Assembly (NCBI GenBank): GCA_934047225.1
Contig: OW203990.1
Coordinates: 30,235,045 to 30,299,044, forward strand
Source of the DNA: Ypsolopha sequella
Taxonomy: Eukaryota > Arthropoda > Insecta > Lepidoptera > Ypsolophidae
Direction: 5' to 3'
DNA: 64,000 nucleotides
The translations under genes were made by a program, and so were the position numbers. Below are positions 1 to 11,087 of this stretch, piece after piece (positions within the stretch are counted from its first letter, which is position 1; every line of letters starts with the position of its first letter). The notes under the pieces were generated by a model. The model searched no databases and was not told where the DNA came from. It saw nothing but the letters and a program-made list of their open reading frames with translations.

Positions 1-78
1 CAGCGTTGTCATCTTTGTGACAAGTTCAAGTGTGAGGTGTTGGTGGAGTAAAGTAATGTAAGTGCAACAAGTACATAC

Positions 79-209
79 TGCTCGTCGATGGTGACGGCGG
101 GCGGCTGCCCCACCGCATTCTGCACCACGAGGAACAGCTTGGTGGCGAGCTCGAGTACGTGGCACGAGCGCACCAGCACGTCGCCCCGTCGCGCGCGCCC
201 CGCGCCGCT
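79..209 (-). CDS. Myosin I exon, distal TH1 tail
   Basis: This is the most 3' myosin exon visible. It reads SGAGRARRGDVLVRSCHVLE and continues with ATKLFLVVQNAVGQPPAV, which has the K/R-GD-x-V…HVIE-x-TK pattern of the class I TH1 (membrane/phosphoinositide-binding) domain. The acceptor is ACAG just upstream on the minus strand (plus 210-213) and the donor is GTATGT starting at plus 78. The exon starts in phase 0 and ends with two bases of a codon, so at least one more coding exon must lie left of the window. Only this frame continues the preceding exon. Confidence 0.82.
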
Positions 210-280
210 CTGTGTACATACACATCAACGACTATGTAAACTATAAACTTAACAAGTTGAACCGATAACTGTACAATACG

Positions 281-405
281 AGTTAGTACAGAAGGATAGC
301 GTGTTAGTCACCAGAGCTTCCAGAAGGAAGTTAGTACAGAAGGATAGCGAGTTAGTCATCAGAGCTTCCAGAAGGAAGTTAGTCAGCAGAGTTTCCAGGA
401 GAGTA
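281..405. repeat. 48-bp tandem repeat, ~2.6 copies
   Basis: AGTTAGTACAGAAGG recurs at 281 and 329, with a partial copy at 377, a 48-bp period. Small differences separate the copies. It lies in the myosin intron between TH1 exons. Confidence 0.8.
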
Positions 406-681
406 GTTAATCAATAGAGCCTTTCAGAGATATTATATGAGCTAAAATATATATTTCTGCGAGTGACACACATCTCGCCTGATTATTTTTTGGTCTTTAT
501 TTATGCAATGGACGGAGACGAATGGTGGTCTTAAATAAAAGGATAATATTATGAAAATTCATGTTTAACATCATTAAATTATTAAAATTTTACTTTTACA
601 GACAGGGCATTATTCGCGTTCAATGCATAACATTTATCTACTCTCGAAAAAAGCAGTATAGTAAGTAAATGTCGTACTGAC

Positions 682-765
682 CCCGAACAGACAGCCGGGC
701 GCATCGAGCGCGTCGCGCGACGAGCACTGCGGCACTTCCTCCGTCGAGCCGGAGAGCTCACCGCA
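682..765 (-). CDS. Myosin I exon, TH1 linker
   Basis: This 84-nt exon encodes 28 residues in phase 0, beginning CGELSGSTEEVPQC and ending in APGCLFG. It has a TTCCAG acceptor and a GTCAGT donor. It fits between the TH1 exon ending in HVRA (9646) and the one starting SGAGRARRGD (209). The segment is Ser/Glu-rich and corresponds to the variable loop that precedes the K/R-GD…HVIE strand in TH1 tails. The sequence alone is not diagnostic; the call rests on splice sites, phase, GC content and position. Confidence 0.65.
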
Positions 766-1004
766 CTGGAATGTGCAACTACTATTGTACTACATGTACG
801 TGTACTGCGTGTTACAGACACGTGTTGGAAGATCTCATTCTGTAATGGTATTGTACCACTACTGTCACTATACCTCTAGAGCAAACCCTGAAATTGCAAC
901 AAAATAATCAGCTGCTTCATATAATAAATGCAATACCTACCTACTCGGGCCGAATGTATAGGAGGGTTTAATAAATTAGCGATTTTTAGCGATTTGAATT
1001 TGTT

Positions 1005-1140
1005 TCCAGTAAAAATTGTTCCATACCATTGAATGAATGAGCTCTTCAAATATGGATACACCTTTCTGTTACACGTGGTATATCTACATGTAACAACTGG
1101 TCAATGATACAATATTCCTGTTACACGTGGTATATCACTA
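1005..1140. repeat. Interspersed repeat related to 50485-50570
   Basis: The stretch around CCATACCATTGAATGA, followed by CACCTTTCTGTTACACG, recurs near 50497-50560 with a few changes. TGTTACACGTGGTATATC occurs twice here (near 1068 and 1119). I see no coding potential. It is probably a fragment of a non-autonomous lepidopteran repeat. Confidence 0.6.
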
Positions 1141-1252
1141 ACTAGAGGTAACACGGGGATCAATTCACATAATTTATAAAAGCACCATGTAGTAAACTTT
1201 CAGTAAACAGTTCAGCTGCATCTGCTTCGAGAAGAATTAGACAAGTTGTTCA

Positions 1253-3923
1253 TGTAGCCACAGCACGACTTGTGCATTTAGCAACTTTCATTGTATCATC
1301 TCATATTGTATCGTACTTTGTTCATGTAGCCACAGCACGACTTGTGCATTTAGCAACTTTCATTGTATCATCTCATATTGTATCGTACTTTGTTGATGTA
1401 GCCACAGCACGACTTGTGCATTTAGCAACTTTCATTGTATCATCTCATATTGTATCGTACTTTGTTGATGTAGCCACAGCACGACTTGTGCATTTAGCAA
1501 CTTTCATTGTATCATCTCATATTGTATCGTACTTTGTTGATGTAGCCACAGCACGACTTGTGCATTTAGCAACTTTCATTGTATCATCTCATATTGTATC
1601 CTACTTTGTTGATGTAGCCACAGCACGACTTGTGCATTTAGCAACTTTCATTGTATCATCTCATATTGTATCGTACTTTGTTGATGTAGCCACAGCACGA
1701 CTTGTGCATTTAGCAACTTTCATTGTATCATCTCATATTGTATCGTACTTTGTTGATGTAGCCACAGCACGACTTGTGCATTTAGCAACTTTCATTGTAT
1801 CATCTCATATTGTATCGTACTTTGTTGATGTAGCCACAGCACGACTTGTGCATTTAGCAACTTTCATTGTATCATCTCATATTGTATCGTACTTTGTTGA
1901 TGTAGCCACAGCACGACTTGTGCATTTAGCAACTTTCATTGTATCATCTCATATTGTATCGTACTTTGTTGATGTAGCCACAGCACGACTTGTGCATTTA
2001 GCAACTTTCATTGTATCATCTCATATTGTATCGTACTTTGTTGATGTAGCCACAGCACGACTTGTGCATTTAGCAACTTTCATTGTATCATCTCATATTG
2101 TATCGTACTTTGTTGATGTAGCCACAGCACGACTTGTGCATTTAGCAACTTTCATTGTATCATCTCATATTGTATCGTACTTTGTTGATGTAGCCACAGC
2201 ACGACTTGTGCATTTAGCAACTTTCATTGTATCATCTCATATTGTATCGTACTTTGTTGATGTAGCCACAGCACGACTTGTGCATTTAGCAACTTTCATT
2301 GTATCATCTCATATTGTATCCTACTTTGTTGATGTAGCCACAGCACGACTTGTGCATTTAGCAACTTTCATTGTATCATCTCATATTGTATCGTACTTTG
2401 TTGATGTAGCCACAGCACGACTTGTGCATTTAGCAACTTTCATTGTATCATCTCATATTGTATCCTACTTTGTTGATGTAGCCACAGCACGACTTGTGCA
2501 TTTAGCAACTTTCATTGTATCATCTCATATTGTATCGTACTTTGTTGATGTAGCCACAGCACGACTTGTGCATTTAGCAACTTTCATTGTATCATCTCAT
2601 ATTGTATCGTACTTTGTTGATGTAGCCACAGCACGACTTGTGCATTTAGCAACTTTCATTGTATCATCTCATATTGTATCCTACTTTGTTGATGTAGCCA
2701 CAGCACGACTTGTGCATTTAGCAACTTTCATTGTATCATCTCATATTGTATCCTACTTTGTTGATGTAGCCACAGCACGACTTGTGCATTTAGCAACTTT
2801 CATTGTATCATCTCATATTGTATCGTACTTTGTTGATGTAGCCACAGCACGACTTGTGCATTTAGCAACTTTCATTGTATCATCTCATATTGTATCGTAC
2901 TTTGTTGATGTAGCCACAGCACGACTTGTGCATTTAGCAACTTTCATTGTATCATCTCATATTGTATCGTACTTTGTTGATGTAGCCACAGCACGACTTG
3001 TGCATTTAGCAACTTTCATTGTATCATCTCATATTGTATCGTACTTTGTTGATGTAGCCACAGCACGACTTGTGCATTTAGCAACTTTCATTGTATCATC
3101 TCATATTGTATCCTACTTTGTTGATGTAGCCACAGCACGACTTGTGCATTTAGCAACTTTCATTGTATCATCTCATATTGTATCGTACTTTGTTGATGTA
3201 GCCACAGCACGACTTGTGCATTTAGCAACTTTCATTGTATCATCTCATATTGTATCCTACTTTGTTGATGTAGCCACAGCACGACTTGTGCATTTAGCAA
3301 CTTTCATTGTATCATCTCATATTGTATCCTACTTTGTTGATGTAGCCACAGCACGACTTGTGCATTTAGCAACTTTCATTGTATCATCTCATATTGTATC
3401 CTACTTTGTTGATGTAGCCACAGCACGACTTGTGCATTTAGCAACTTTCATTGTATCATCTCATATTGTATCCTACTTTGTTGATGTAGCCACAGCACGA
3501 CTTGTGCATTTAGCAACTTTCATTGTATCATCTCATATTGTATCCTACTTTGTTGATGTAGCCACAGCACGACTTGTGCATTTAGCAACTTTCATTGTAT
3601 CATCTCATATTGTATCCTACTTTGTTGATGTAGCCACAGCACGACTTGTGCATTTAGCAACTTTCATTGTATCATCTCATATTGTATCGTACTTTGTTGA
3701 TGTAGCCACAGCACGACTTGTGCATTTAGCAACTTTCATTGTATCATCTCATATTGTATCCTACTTTGTTGATGTAGCCACAGCACGACTTGTGCATTTA
3801 GCAACTTTCATTGTATCATCTCATATTGTATCCTACTTTGTTGATGTAGCCACAGCACGACTTGTGCATTTAGCAACTTTCATTGTATCATCTCATATTG
3901 TATCGTACTTTGTTGATGTAGCC
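1253..3923. repeat. 72-bp satellite, array 1 (~37 units)
   Basis: A 72-bp unit containing GTAGCCACAGCACGACTTG is repeated head to tail about 37 times. Almost all variation is one G/C site (ATCGTAC versus ATCCTAC); the first copies also carry GTTCATG instead of GTTGATG. Because 72 is a multiple of three and one frame lacks stops, an ~890-codon open frame of a 24-residue repeat results. I treat that as a by-product: there is no non-repeat domain, no splice context and no start other than a repeat-internal ATG. The array continues in register after the LTR element at 3924-5703. Confidence 0.95.
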
Positions 3924-4075
3924 TATGGCGGCACGTCCACACGTTTGCCGCATTCCTTTTAGATATGAATAATCACGTATAATTAAGTATAAATAAGGAT
4001 TCATCTTTCGTCAATATATATTACATAAATAACCATCATACTGGTAGTAACAATTTATTATATACCGCCCCCAAA
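3924..4075 (+). repeat. 5' LTR (152 bp)
   Basis: It starts TATGGCGGCACGTCC and ends CCGCCCCCAAA. The first ~79 bases are identical to the 3' LTR and the remainder carries about 11 mismatches. It contains an AT-rich TATAAATAAGG promoter-like segment. Confidence 0.85.
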
Positions 4076-4245
4076 CTGGTGACCCCGAGTGTGAACTAAG
4101 CAACCCGACGTGAACACCAGGAAAACCGGACTGGAACATTATCGCCGGGGACCCGGTGTGGTCCCCGGGCGCATGGCGACACCCATCTTGAACTGGACGT
4201 AATCACCGGGAACCTGCCACCACCTCACCCCGGGCGCACGGCGCT

Positions 4246-4593
4246 ATGACACCTACTAGGCCAGCTGCAACAACAAACTCCAACATGGACACATTGGAAA
4301 TCGCGACAACCTCCATCATATCCCGGATTCCGGAGTTCTGGAGGGATCAGCCCCGACTATGGTTTACGCAGTTCGAAGCCATCAAAGCCCCTCAAAAGCA
4401 AGGCGATGACTATAAGTACAACATGGTTATCGCAAAGTTATCAAAAGAGGAAATACAACAAGTAAGCGACATACTCACGGCCCCACCAGAAACCGATAAA
4501 TACAAAGCAATCAAAAACCGCTTGATTGGGTGCTACGAGGAATCAGAACAACTCGCAAAAATCAAGATTCACACAAATATCAGCATTCGATAG
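4246..4593 (+). pseudogene. Gag-like capsid fragment of LTR retrotransposon
   Basis: An open frame of 115 residues starts at the ATG after the LTR/leader. It contains IPEFWRDQPRLWFTQFEA and a downstream KYKAIKNRLIGCYEES, the aromatic-rich pattern at the start of Ty3/gypsy capsid domains (FW…P..WF.Q.E). The frame stops at 4591-4593, and the rest of the interior (4594-5540) has only short overlapping frames. No zinc knuckle, protease or RT can be seen. It sits where gag should be, directly downstream of the LTR and primer-binding site. It could still supply a truncated capsid, but a decayed remnant is more likely. Confidence 0.7.
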
Positions 4594-5551
4594 TTACAAC
4601 AACAATGGTAACGACACCGCAAATGGCATTGCTAGCATTTCAGAACAACTCGCAAAAACACAATTCAACAAAAATACAGCAGCACGGTCACGGTAACTAT
4701 CGACGCAGCACTCAGCGGAATGCAATCATCAGCGTTTTCGTCATGATCAAGGTCAAGAAACATCAACAAAATTCTATGGCAATATAATGGAGAAAACTAA
4801 ACACACTGTGTGAAAATAGCCGTCTAACAATTAACACTACCGACTGAAAAAGTGGTATAAGTTTTTGTACGGGCAAACAAAAACTCCAGCAGCCAAATCT
4901 TCGCAGTACAAACAAAACAAGTTCTTCAACACTCGCGCAGCAGCCAGCACTTTTCGAGCTTAACCAGACCAAATGCAGCCTTCATAGCTTCTTGGTCCTG
5001 CAGCTCACCCTTATCACTCGTCCCGACTCACCGTGGACTAACTGCACAGAAGACACTCGTCTTCAGCAGCACCGCTCATCCCGACTCACTGTGGATTAGA
5101 GCAAACTAACTGCACAGAAGACACTCATCTTCAGCAGCACCGCTCGTCTCAACGAAGACTGGAGCAACCTGGCAAATGCAAGCAACCTCGCGCTATAACT
5201 ACTTCCTCATCGAATCTTGGTATCAGAAAACGAGACCAAGCATTGAGAAGACATGAGAACAATTAAATCAAAGGCTGTGAAGAATTAAAAAGGAGTAAAA
5301 TATTTTTGGGTTTCATGACGTCAACTTCTATAGAAATAATTTTATAAACGCTGTAAATAAGCGATTTGTGACCAGTGCTTACAAAAATGTATACTATGTT
5401 GTTATAACTTACAAACGCAATATTTGTACTATTAATATTATTTCAGCATGTTCTATTGCAAATTTTGTATTTGATATCTATTGTTAATTTTTTATTGTTT
5501 AGGCAAATTTTCATTAACATGTTTTATTTCATTTTATTGAGGGGGGAGTAT

Positions 5552-5703
5552 TATGGCGGCACGTCCACACGTTTGCCGCATTCCTTTTAGATATGAATAA
5601 TCACGTATAATTAAGTATAAATAAGGATTCACCTTTCGTCAATATATATTACATACTTAACCATCAATCAGGCAACAACTATTTATTTTATACCGCCCCC
5701 AAA
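5552..5703 (+). repeat. 3' LTR (152 bp)
   Basis: This is the direct repeat of 3924-4075, preceded by a G-rich polypurine tract and followed by the TAGCC target duplication and resumption of the 72-bp satellite. Confidence 0.85.
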
Positions 5704-7709
5704 TAGCCACAGCACGACTTGTGCATTTAGCAACTTTCATTGTATCATCTCATATTGTATCGTACTTTGTTGATGTAGCCACAGCACGACTTGTGCATTT
5801 AGCAACTTTCATTGTATCATCTCATATTGTATCGTACTTTGTTGATGTAGCCACAGCACGACTTGTGCATTTAGCAACTTTCATTGTATCATCTCATATT
5901 GTATCGTACTTTGTTGATGTAGCCACAGCACGACTTGTGCATTTAGCAACTTTCATTGTATCATCTCATATTGTATCGTACTTTGTTGATGTAGCCACAG
6001 CACGACTTGTGCATTTAGCAACTTTCATTGTATCATCTCATATTGTATCGTACTTTGTTGATGTAGCCACAGCACGACTTGTGCATTTAGCAACTTTCAT
6101 TGTATCATCTCATATTGTATCCTACTTTGTTGATGTAGCCACAGCACGACTTGTGCATTTAGCAACTTTCATTGTATCATCTCATATTGTATCGTACTTT
6201 GTTGATGTAGCCACAGCACGACTTGTGCATTTAGCAACTTTCATTGTATCATCTCATATTGTATCCTACTTTGTTGATGTAGCCACAGCACGACTTGTGC
6301 ATTTAGCAACTTTCATTGTATCATCTCATATTGTATCGTACTTTGTTGATGTAGCCACAGCACGACTTGTGCATTTAGCAACTTTCATTGTATCATCTCA
6401 TATTGTATCGTACTTTGTTGATGTAGCCACAGCACGACTTGTGCATTTAGCAACTTTCATTGTATCATCTCATATTGTATCGTACTTTGTTAATGTAGCC
6501 ACAGCACGACTTGTGCATTTAGCAACTTTCATTGTATCATCTCATATTGTATCGTACTTTGTTGATGTAGCCACAGCACGACTTGTGCATTTAGCAACTT
6601 TCATTGTATCATCTCATATTGTATCCTACTTTGTTGATGTAGCCACAGCACGACTTGTGCATTTAGCAACTTTCATTGTATCATCTCATATTGTATCCTA
6701 CTTTGTTGATGTAGCCACAGCACGACTTGTGCATTTAGCAACTTTCATTGTATCATCTCATATTGTATCGTACTTTGTTGATGTAGCCACAGCACGACTT
6801 GTGCATTTAGCAACTTTCATTGTATCATCTCATATTGTATCCTACTTTGTTGATGTAGCCACAGCACGACTTGTGCATTTAGCAACTTTCATTGTATCAT
6901 CTCATATTGTATCCTACTTTGTTGATGTAGCCACAGCACGACTTGTGCATTTAGCAACTTTCATTGTATCATCTCATATTGTATCGTACTTTGTTGATGT
7001 AGCCACAGCACGACTTGTGCATTTAGCAACTTTCATTGTATCATCTCATATTGTATCGTACTTTGTTGATGTAGCCACAGCACGACTTGTGCATTTAGCA
7101 ACTTTCATTGTATCATCTCATATTGTATCGTACTTTGTTGATGTAGCCACAGCACGACTTGTGCATTTAGCAACTTTCATTGTATCATCTCATATTGTAT
7201 CGTACTTTGTTGATGTAGCCACAGCACGACTTGTGCATTTAGCAACTTTCATTGTATCATCTCATATTGTATCGTACTTTGTTGATGTAGCCACAGCACG
7301 ACTTGTGCATTTAGCAACTTTCATTGTATCATCTCATATTGTATCGTACTTTGTTGATGTAGCCACAGCACGACTTGTGCATTTAGCAACTTTCATTGTA
7401 TCATCTCATATTGTATCGTACTTTGTTGATGTAGCCACAGCACGACTTGTGCATTTAGCAACTTTCATTGTATCATCTCATATTGTATCGTACTTTGTTG
7501 ATGTAGCCACAGCACGACTTGTGCATTTAGCAACTTTCATTGTATCATCTCATATTGTATCCTACTTTGTTGATGTAGCCACAGCACGACTTGTGCATTT
7601 AGCAACTTTCATTGTATCATCTCATATTGTATCCTACTTTGTTGATGTAGCCACAGCACGACTTGTGCATTTAGCAACTTTCATTGTATCATCTCATATT
7701 GTATCCTAC
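5704..7709. repeat. 72-bp satellite, array 2 (~28 units)
   Basis: This is the same unit, orientation and register as array 1, with the same G/C variant site plus a single GTTAATG copy (near 6490). The array ends at ATTGTATCCTACC, where a foldback element begins. Together with array 1 it makes about 65 units originally contiguous before the LTR insertion. Confidence 0.95.
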
Positions 7710-7723
7710 CTTAGGGCCACTTG

Positions 7724-8629
7724 CACAACGTTGCTAAATAATGTTTAAACGCAACACAAATCATTTTTAAATCGTGAACTGTGTTAAGTGTCTTGCGCAA
7801 CCGTGTTTTTGATGTGTTTTTTGAAAAGAGTGTTTTTTTCAAGATGCTTTCCAAGTTTCACCAATGGCAAACAATAGAAAGTATAAAAAAAAACATATTT
7901 TTTATGTTAAGGGCCGCTTGCACAACCTTTTATTTAAATACAAACGAAATTTTACTTAGTTTTGTTTATCTTAAACATAACCGGAGACGTCCTGCACAAC
8001 CTTGTTCCCGTTTATTATACTGTGCGTTAATTTCATAACCTTTTTCCTCAAAACAGGGTGTTCTATTAATATGAACAACTTTTACTACGGCTCCAACTCG
8101 GCCGAAAAGTATGAAACAGCTCATTTATTTTTTGTGATTTCAGGGTTGGCCTCATAGTAAAAGTTGTTCATATTAATGGGTAAAACAACCCGTTTAAAGG
8201 AAAAAGGTTATCAAATTAACACCCTGTAGTTAAGTGCGTCGGTGGAGCAGTTCTTATTCTTACTAAACGTCTGAAACAATTAGACAATAATCGCTACTGT
8301 CCAAAGATATTAAAGACTTCTTCATGTAACTAATTGTATTGGACGCAAAAAAACAAGGTTCGTGGGATGCAGTTGTATATCTAAAAGAAAAACAACGGCT
8401 TTGTTAGCCTTCGTATAGAAAGTCAAATGGCCGTTTTTCGGTATTTAAATTTGACAGTTCTTAAACATGACTTAACTAAATAAATATGGTTGTGCAGGAC
8501 ACTAAACACAGTTCACGATTTAAATATGATTGTCTTGCGTTTAAACATTATTTAAATATGATTGTCTTGCGTTTAAACATTATTTAAATATGATTGTCTT
8601 GCGTTTAAACATTATTTAGCATCGTTGTG
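7724..8629. mobile_element. Foldback (MITE-like) element with nested palindrome
   Basis: The left arm CACAACGTTGCTAAATAATG (7724 on) and following bases reappear inverted at the right end (about 8495-8629). In the right arm a ~36-bp block (ATTTAAATATGATTGTCTTG…) is expanded to about three copies. A second palindrome is nested inside, with arms near 8036-8090 and 8150-8215 sharing ATTAATATGAACAACTTTTA. No transposase frame exists. It resembles the GGGCCACTTGCAC-type foldback repeats of insects. Confidence 0.7.
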
Positions 8630-9060
8630 AAAGAAAGAAAATACATTTATTTTGCCACACAATTAGCAATCTCAAAATTAACAATTACTAAATGGCAAAA
8701 AGGAACAAGCTCAGCATTTGTTGTGAGCTAAGGCAGCAGCACAACGCTGGTTTTTAGCTTGTCCTTTTTCATACAACACACGAAACACGACAATTGAAAG
8801 TAGACAAAGTGACACAATAAAAATATAAATAAACAAACATAAATAAGATTCAAATACAATACGGAATAAAGAAAACAAATTACATTAAACAGTTAGGCTA
8901 AACTAAATAAAATAAATGTATCCAAGACCCAATAAAATTAAATAGGAAATTAAATAAAATCACAAAAAAACAATCAAATAACATGAAAATTACATAAGGT
9001 TGGCGTATGATTAGGTTTCACACTGTAATTTAAAAAAAGTTTTCTTACATGTTTTGTAAA
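8630..9060. other. AT-rich intronic repeat, no gene seen
   Basis: The stretch begins AAAGAAAGAAAATACATTTA and is rich in A/T. It resembles the antisense 3' end of a non-LTR element, but I find no coding frame or clear boundary. Confidence 0.4.
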
Positions 9061-9160
9061 CATAGTGGGCGTCATTTTCTTAGTGCAAGTGGTCGTTAAG
9101 AACTGTCAAACTTAAATACCGAAAAACGGCCATTTAACTTTCTACGTAGGGCTAACAAAA
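9061..9160. repeat. Inverted copy of the 8400-8475 segment
   Basis: AACTGTCAAACTTAAATACC and CGAAAAACGGCCATTTAACT here are the reverse complement, with few changes, of bases near 8413-8465. The two are arms of a larger foldback structure overlapping the element to the left. Confidence 0.6.
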
Positions 9161-9334
9161 GCATTTTTTTTTTAGGTGTACAACTGCAAACCAGGAACCA
9201 TTTTTTGTACGTACCAAACGTTCAAGACAATTATTTATAGCGAATACTTTAATATTGTTTGATAGAGGTGATTATTGGTTGGTCCATTTGTCTAATTATT
9301 TCGGACGCTCAGTAACTGCTTTATCGACGCACGA

Positions 9335-9620
9335 TTAGTTAAATAATGTCGGGAACAAGGTTGTGCAGGACGTCTCACATTATTATTAGATAAATAATGT
9401 CGGGAACAAGGTTGTGCAAGACGTCTCACATTATTATTAGTTAAATAATGTCGGGAACAAGGTTGTGTAGGACGTCTCACATTATTATTAGTTAAATAAT
9501 GTCGGGAACAAGGTTGTGCAGGACGTCTCACATTATTATTAGTTAAATAATGTCGGGAACAAGGTTGTGCAGGACGTCTCACATTATTATTAGTTAAATA
9601 ATGTCGGGAACAAGGTTGTG
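9335..9620. repeat. 50-bp tandem repeat, ~5.5 copies
   Basis: GTCGGGAACAAGGTTGTG starts at 9349, 9399, 9449, 9499, 9549 and 9599. The unit is an inverted relative of 7985-8020 (CCTGCACAACCTTGTTCCCG), so the array is an expanded arm of the foldback repeat cluster. Its right end lies only ~25 bp inside the intron from the 5' splice site of the myosin exon 9646-9828. Confidence 0.9.
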
Positions 9621-9645
9621 TTGAGAGAGAGAGAGAGACACTCAC

Positions 9646-9828
9646 AGCGCGCACGTGCACGGCGAGCATGTCGTCGCGGTGCGGAGAGAGCGAGAGGCGA
9701 TAGACGTGGTGCGCGGGCACGCGCCGGCGCAGACGCAGGGCGCGCGGCTCTAGCAGCAGCAGCGACGATGTCGACACCACGCACACGCAGCGCGACACGC
9801 GCGCCGACCAGCCCGACACCTTGCCCAC
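9646..9828 (-). CDS. Myosin I exon, TH1 core
   Basis: This 183-nt phase-0 exon encodes 61 residues from VGKVSGWSARVSRCVCVV to HRDDMLAVHVRA. It has the TH1 layout: 'V-x-K' strand, a strand of LLLLEP type, 'RVPAHHVYRLSLSP', then D-x-L-x-V-H-V. The acceptor is GGCAG and the donor GTGAGT. It joins cleanly to the exon ending FADL (14656) and to the exon starting CGEL (765). The donor is followed by a GA-rich run and then the 50-bp array. Confidence 0.88.
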
Positions 9829-9889
9829 CTGCCGACACACAAACAACACCATCTTATCGTTTCAACATATAATATCGCCCAGTGCCCTT

Positions 9890-10330
9890 ACTTCGTAAAA
9901 GGAAGAGATTTGGCTGCTCCGGGTCTTCTTGAAAGACCAGAATGTAGATGTGATGAAATTTATGAGATGCTGATCAGCGAAACACACCTCGCAGAGAGGG
10001 AGAAGTTTGCGGTCCCAAACTACGAGTAAGGAAGAGTCCCTGACGGTCCTTGTAAAAAGGACCATCGTCCACTAGTCCATTACCTTCAAGGAGTAACAAT
10101 CCATGTACACCCTTGGAAACGAATTCCAGATCGCGGCGACGTCCTGCGACTCTATGCTACTTACAAGGCCTTCAACCTCCAACAACTAAACGAGCTCCTA
10201 GACTCGCCACACCCAACCATCATCACCGGCGATCTAAACTCCAAGCACCCGGCGTGGAACTCAACGAAGAGTCGATAGTTTACGTCCGAATATGCCGCGC
10301 CCCATTCAATTTGGCCCATTCAGCGTTCAT
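9890..10330 (+). pseudogene. Non-LTR retrotransposon endonuclease fragment
   Basis: Translation in shifting frames gives LISETHLAEREKFAVPNYE, then NLQQLNELLDSPHPTIITGD directly followed by LNSKHPAWNS. This is the APE-type endonuclease of Jockey-like elements, with the GD-x-N…H-x-x-W catalytic motif. Frame changes and missing ends show it is dead. The 87-residue open frame at 10113-10376 is an out-of-frame shadow of this sequence. Confidence 0.7.
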
Positions 10331-10550
10331 ACGTAGTCAGCCGAGTGGAAGCTTGCCACTGCTAGATTTTGTCTGAAAACCAGCCCCGTCGTCGAAGTCG
10401 GCAGAAGAAACCTGGGAGATCTAATTAGGTACAGTAAGAAAGCTTAGGATCTAGAAGTAGGGTCAGTAGGTGCTAGGCCTTTTATTAAAATAAATCTTTC
10501 ATGTTCTGTTTATAAGTCTTTTATTGGTACGACTTTACTTTTTAGTTTTT

Positions 10551-10702
10551 AGTAAGTATTCAGCCTTTTAGTTACCCTTGCTCCTTTTAGTAAGTATTCA
10601 TCCTTCTAGTTACCCTTGCCCCTTTTAGTAAGTATTCATCCTTTTAGTTACCCTTGCCCCTTTTAGTAAGTATTCATCCTTTTAGTTACTCTTGCCCCTT
10701 TT
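10551..10702. repeat. 38-bp tandem repeat, 4 copies
   Basis: AGTAAGTATTCATCCTTTTA starts at 10551, 10589, 10627 and 10665 with one or two changes per copy, within a CCCTTTT-rich stretch. Confidence 0.9.
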
Positions 10703-11087
10703 CCTCTTTCTTTTATCCGTGACAAGGCATTTCATGAAGTCGAGCACCTACCGCAAGTTTTTAGGTCGAGGCATTTTATGGGTAGAAGTCGAGCAACTAA
10801 GCAAGTTTTTTTTCGTGAATTTGATGATTTCCAGAGGTTTTTTTAGGGAATCACTCAGTCGTCAAATTTTGACACATCTGTCACTTTTAACATCTGTCAC
10901 TTTTGACATGTCATGTCGTCGTCGGGTAAAATTGTCATTTGTTGTTCGTGACGTGTTTGTTGCTTCGGCAAGGTTCGGTTTATTTGCCGTCGTTTTCGGT
11001 GCCGATATCATTGTCTTATTTTGCTCATGTGTGCGAGTTTTTGCATCGGTAGCGGGACCGCTTTGGTTGCGCTTGAGTCGGCGTTCT

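Larger units (their letters stand above)
3924..5703 (+). mobile_element. Short LTR retrotransposon (Ty3/gypsy-like gag remnant) inside the 72-bp satellite
   Basis: Two 152-bp direct repeats (3924-4075 and 5552-5703) bound a 1476-bp interior. The satellite base run TAGCC is present on both sides (3919-3923 and 5704-5708), a 5-bp target duplication that restores the satellite register. A primer-binding-site-like TGGTGACCCCGAG follows the left LTR one base later (4077), and a purine tract GAGGGGGGAG (about 5539-5548) precedes the right LTR. The interior holds only a gag-like fragment and no protease, RT or integrase, so it is a non-autonomous deletion derivative. The LTRs differ at about 11 sites, nearly all in their right halves. 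Confidence 0.85.

Noticed and set aside
1272..3962. 896-residue plus-strand open frame
   Set aside because: It consists entirely of the 24-residue translation of the 72-bp satellite, with no other domain; treated as a by-product of period and composition.
3924..5703. Insertion as a satellite-embedded Helitron with its own minisatellite
   Set aside because: LTRs, primer-binding-site-like sequence, purine tract and a 5-bp target duplication identify an LTR element instead.
5721..7748. 675-residue plus-strand open frame
   Set aside because: Same satellite on the other side of the LTR element; not a separate gene.
9292..9852. 186-residue minus-strand frame
   Set aside because: The first third is the genuine TH1 exon, but the rest reads through the donor into the 50-bp intronic array.
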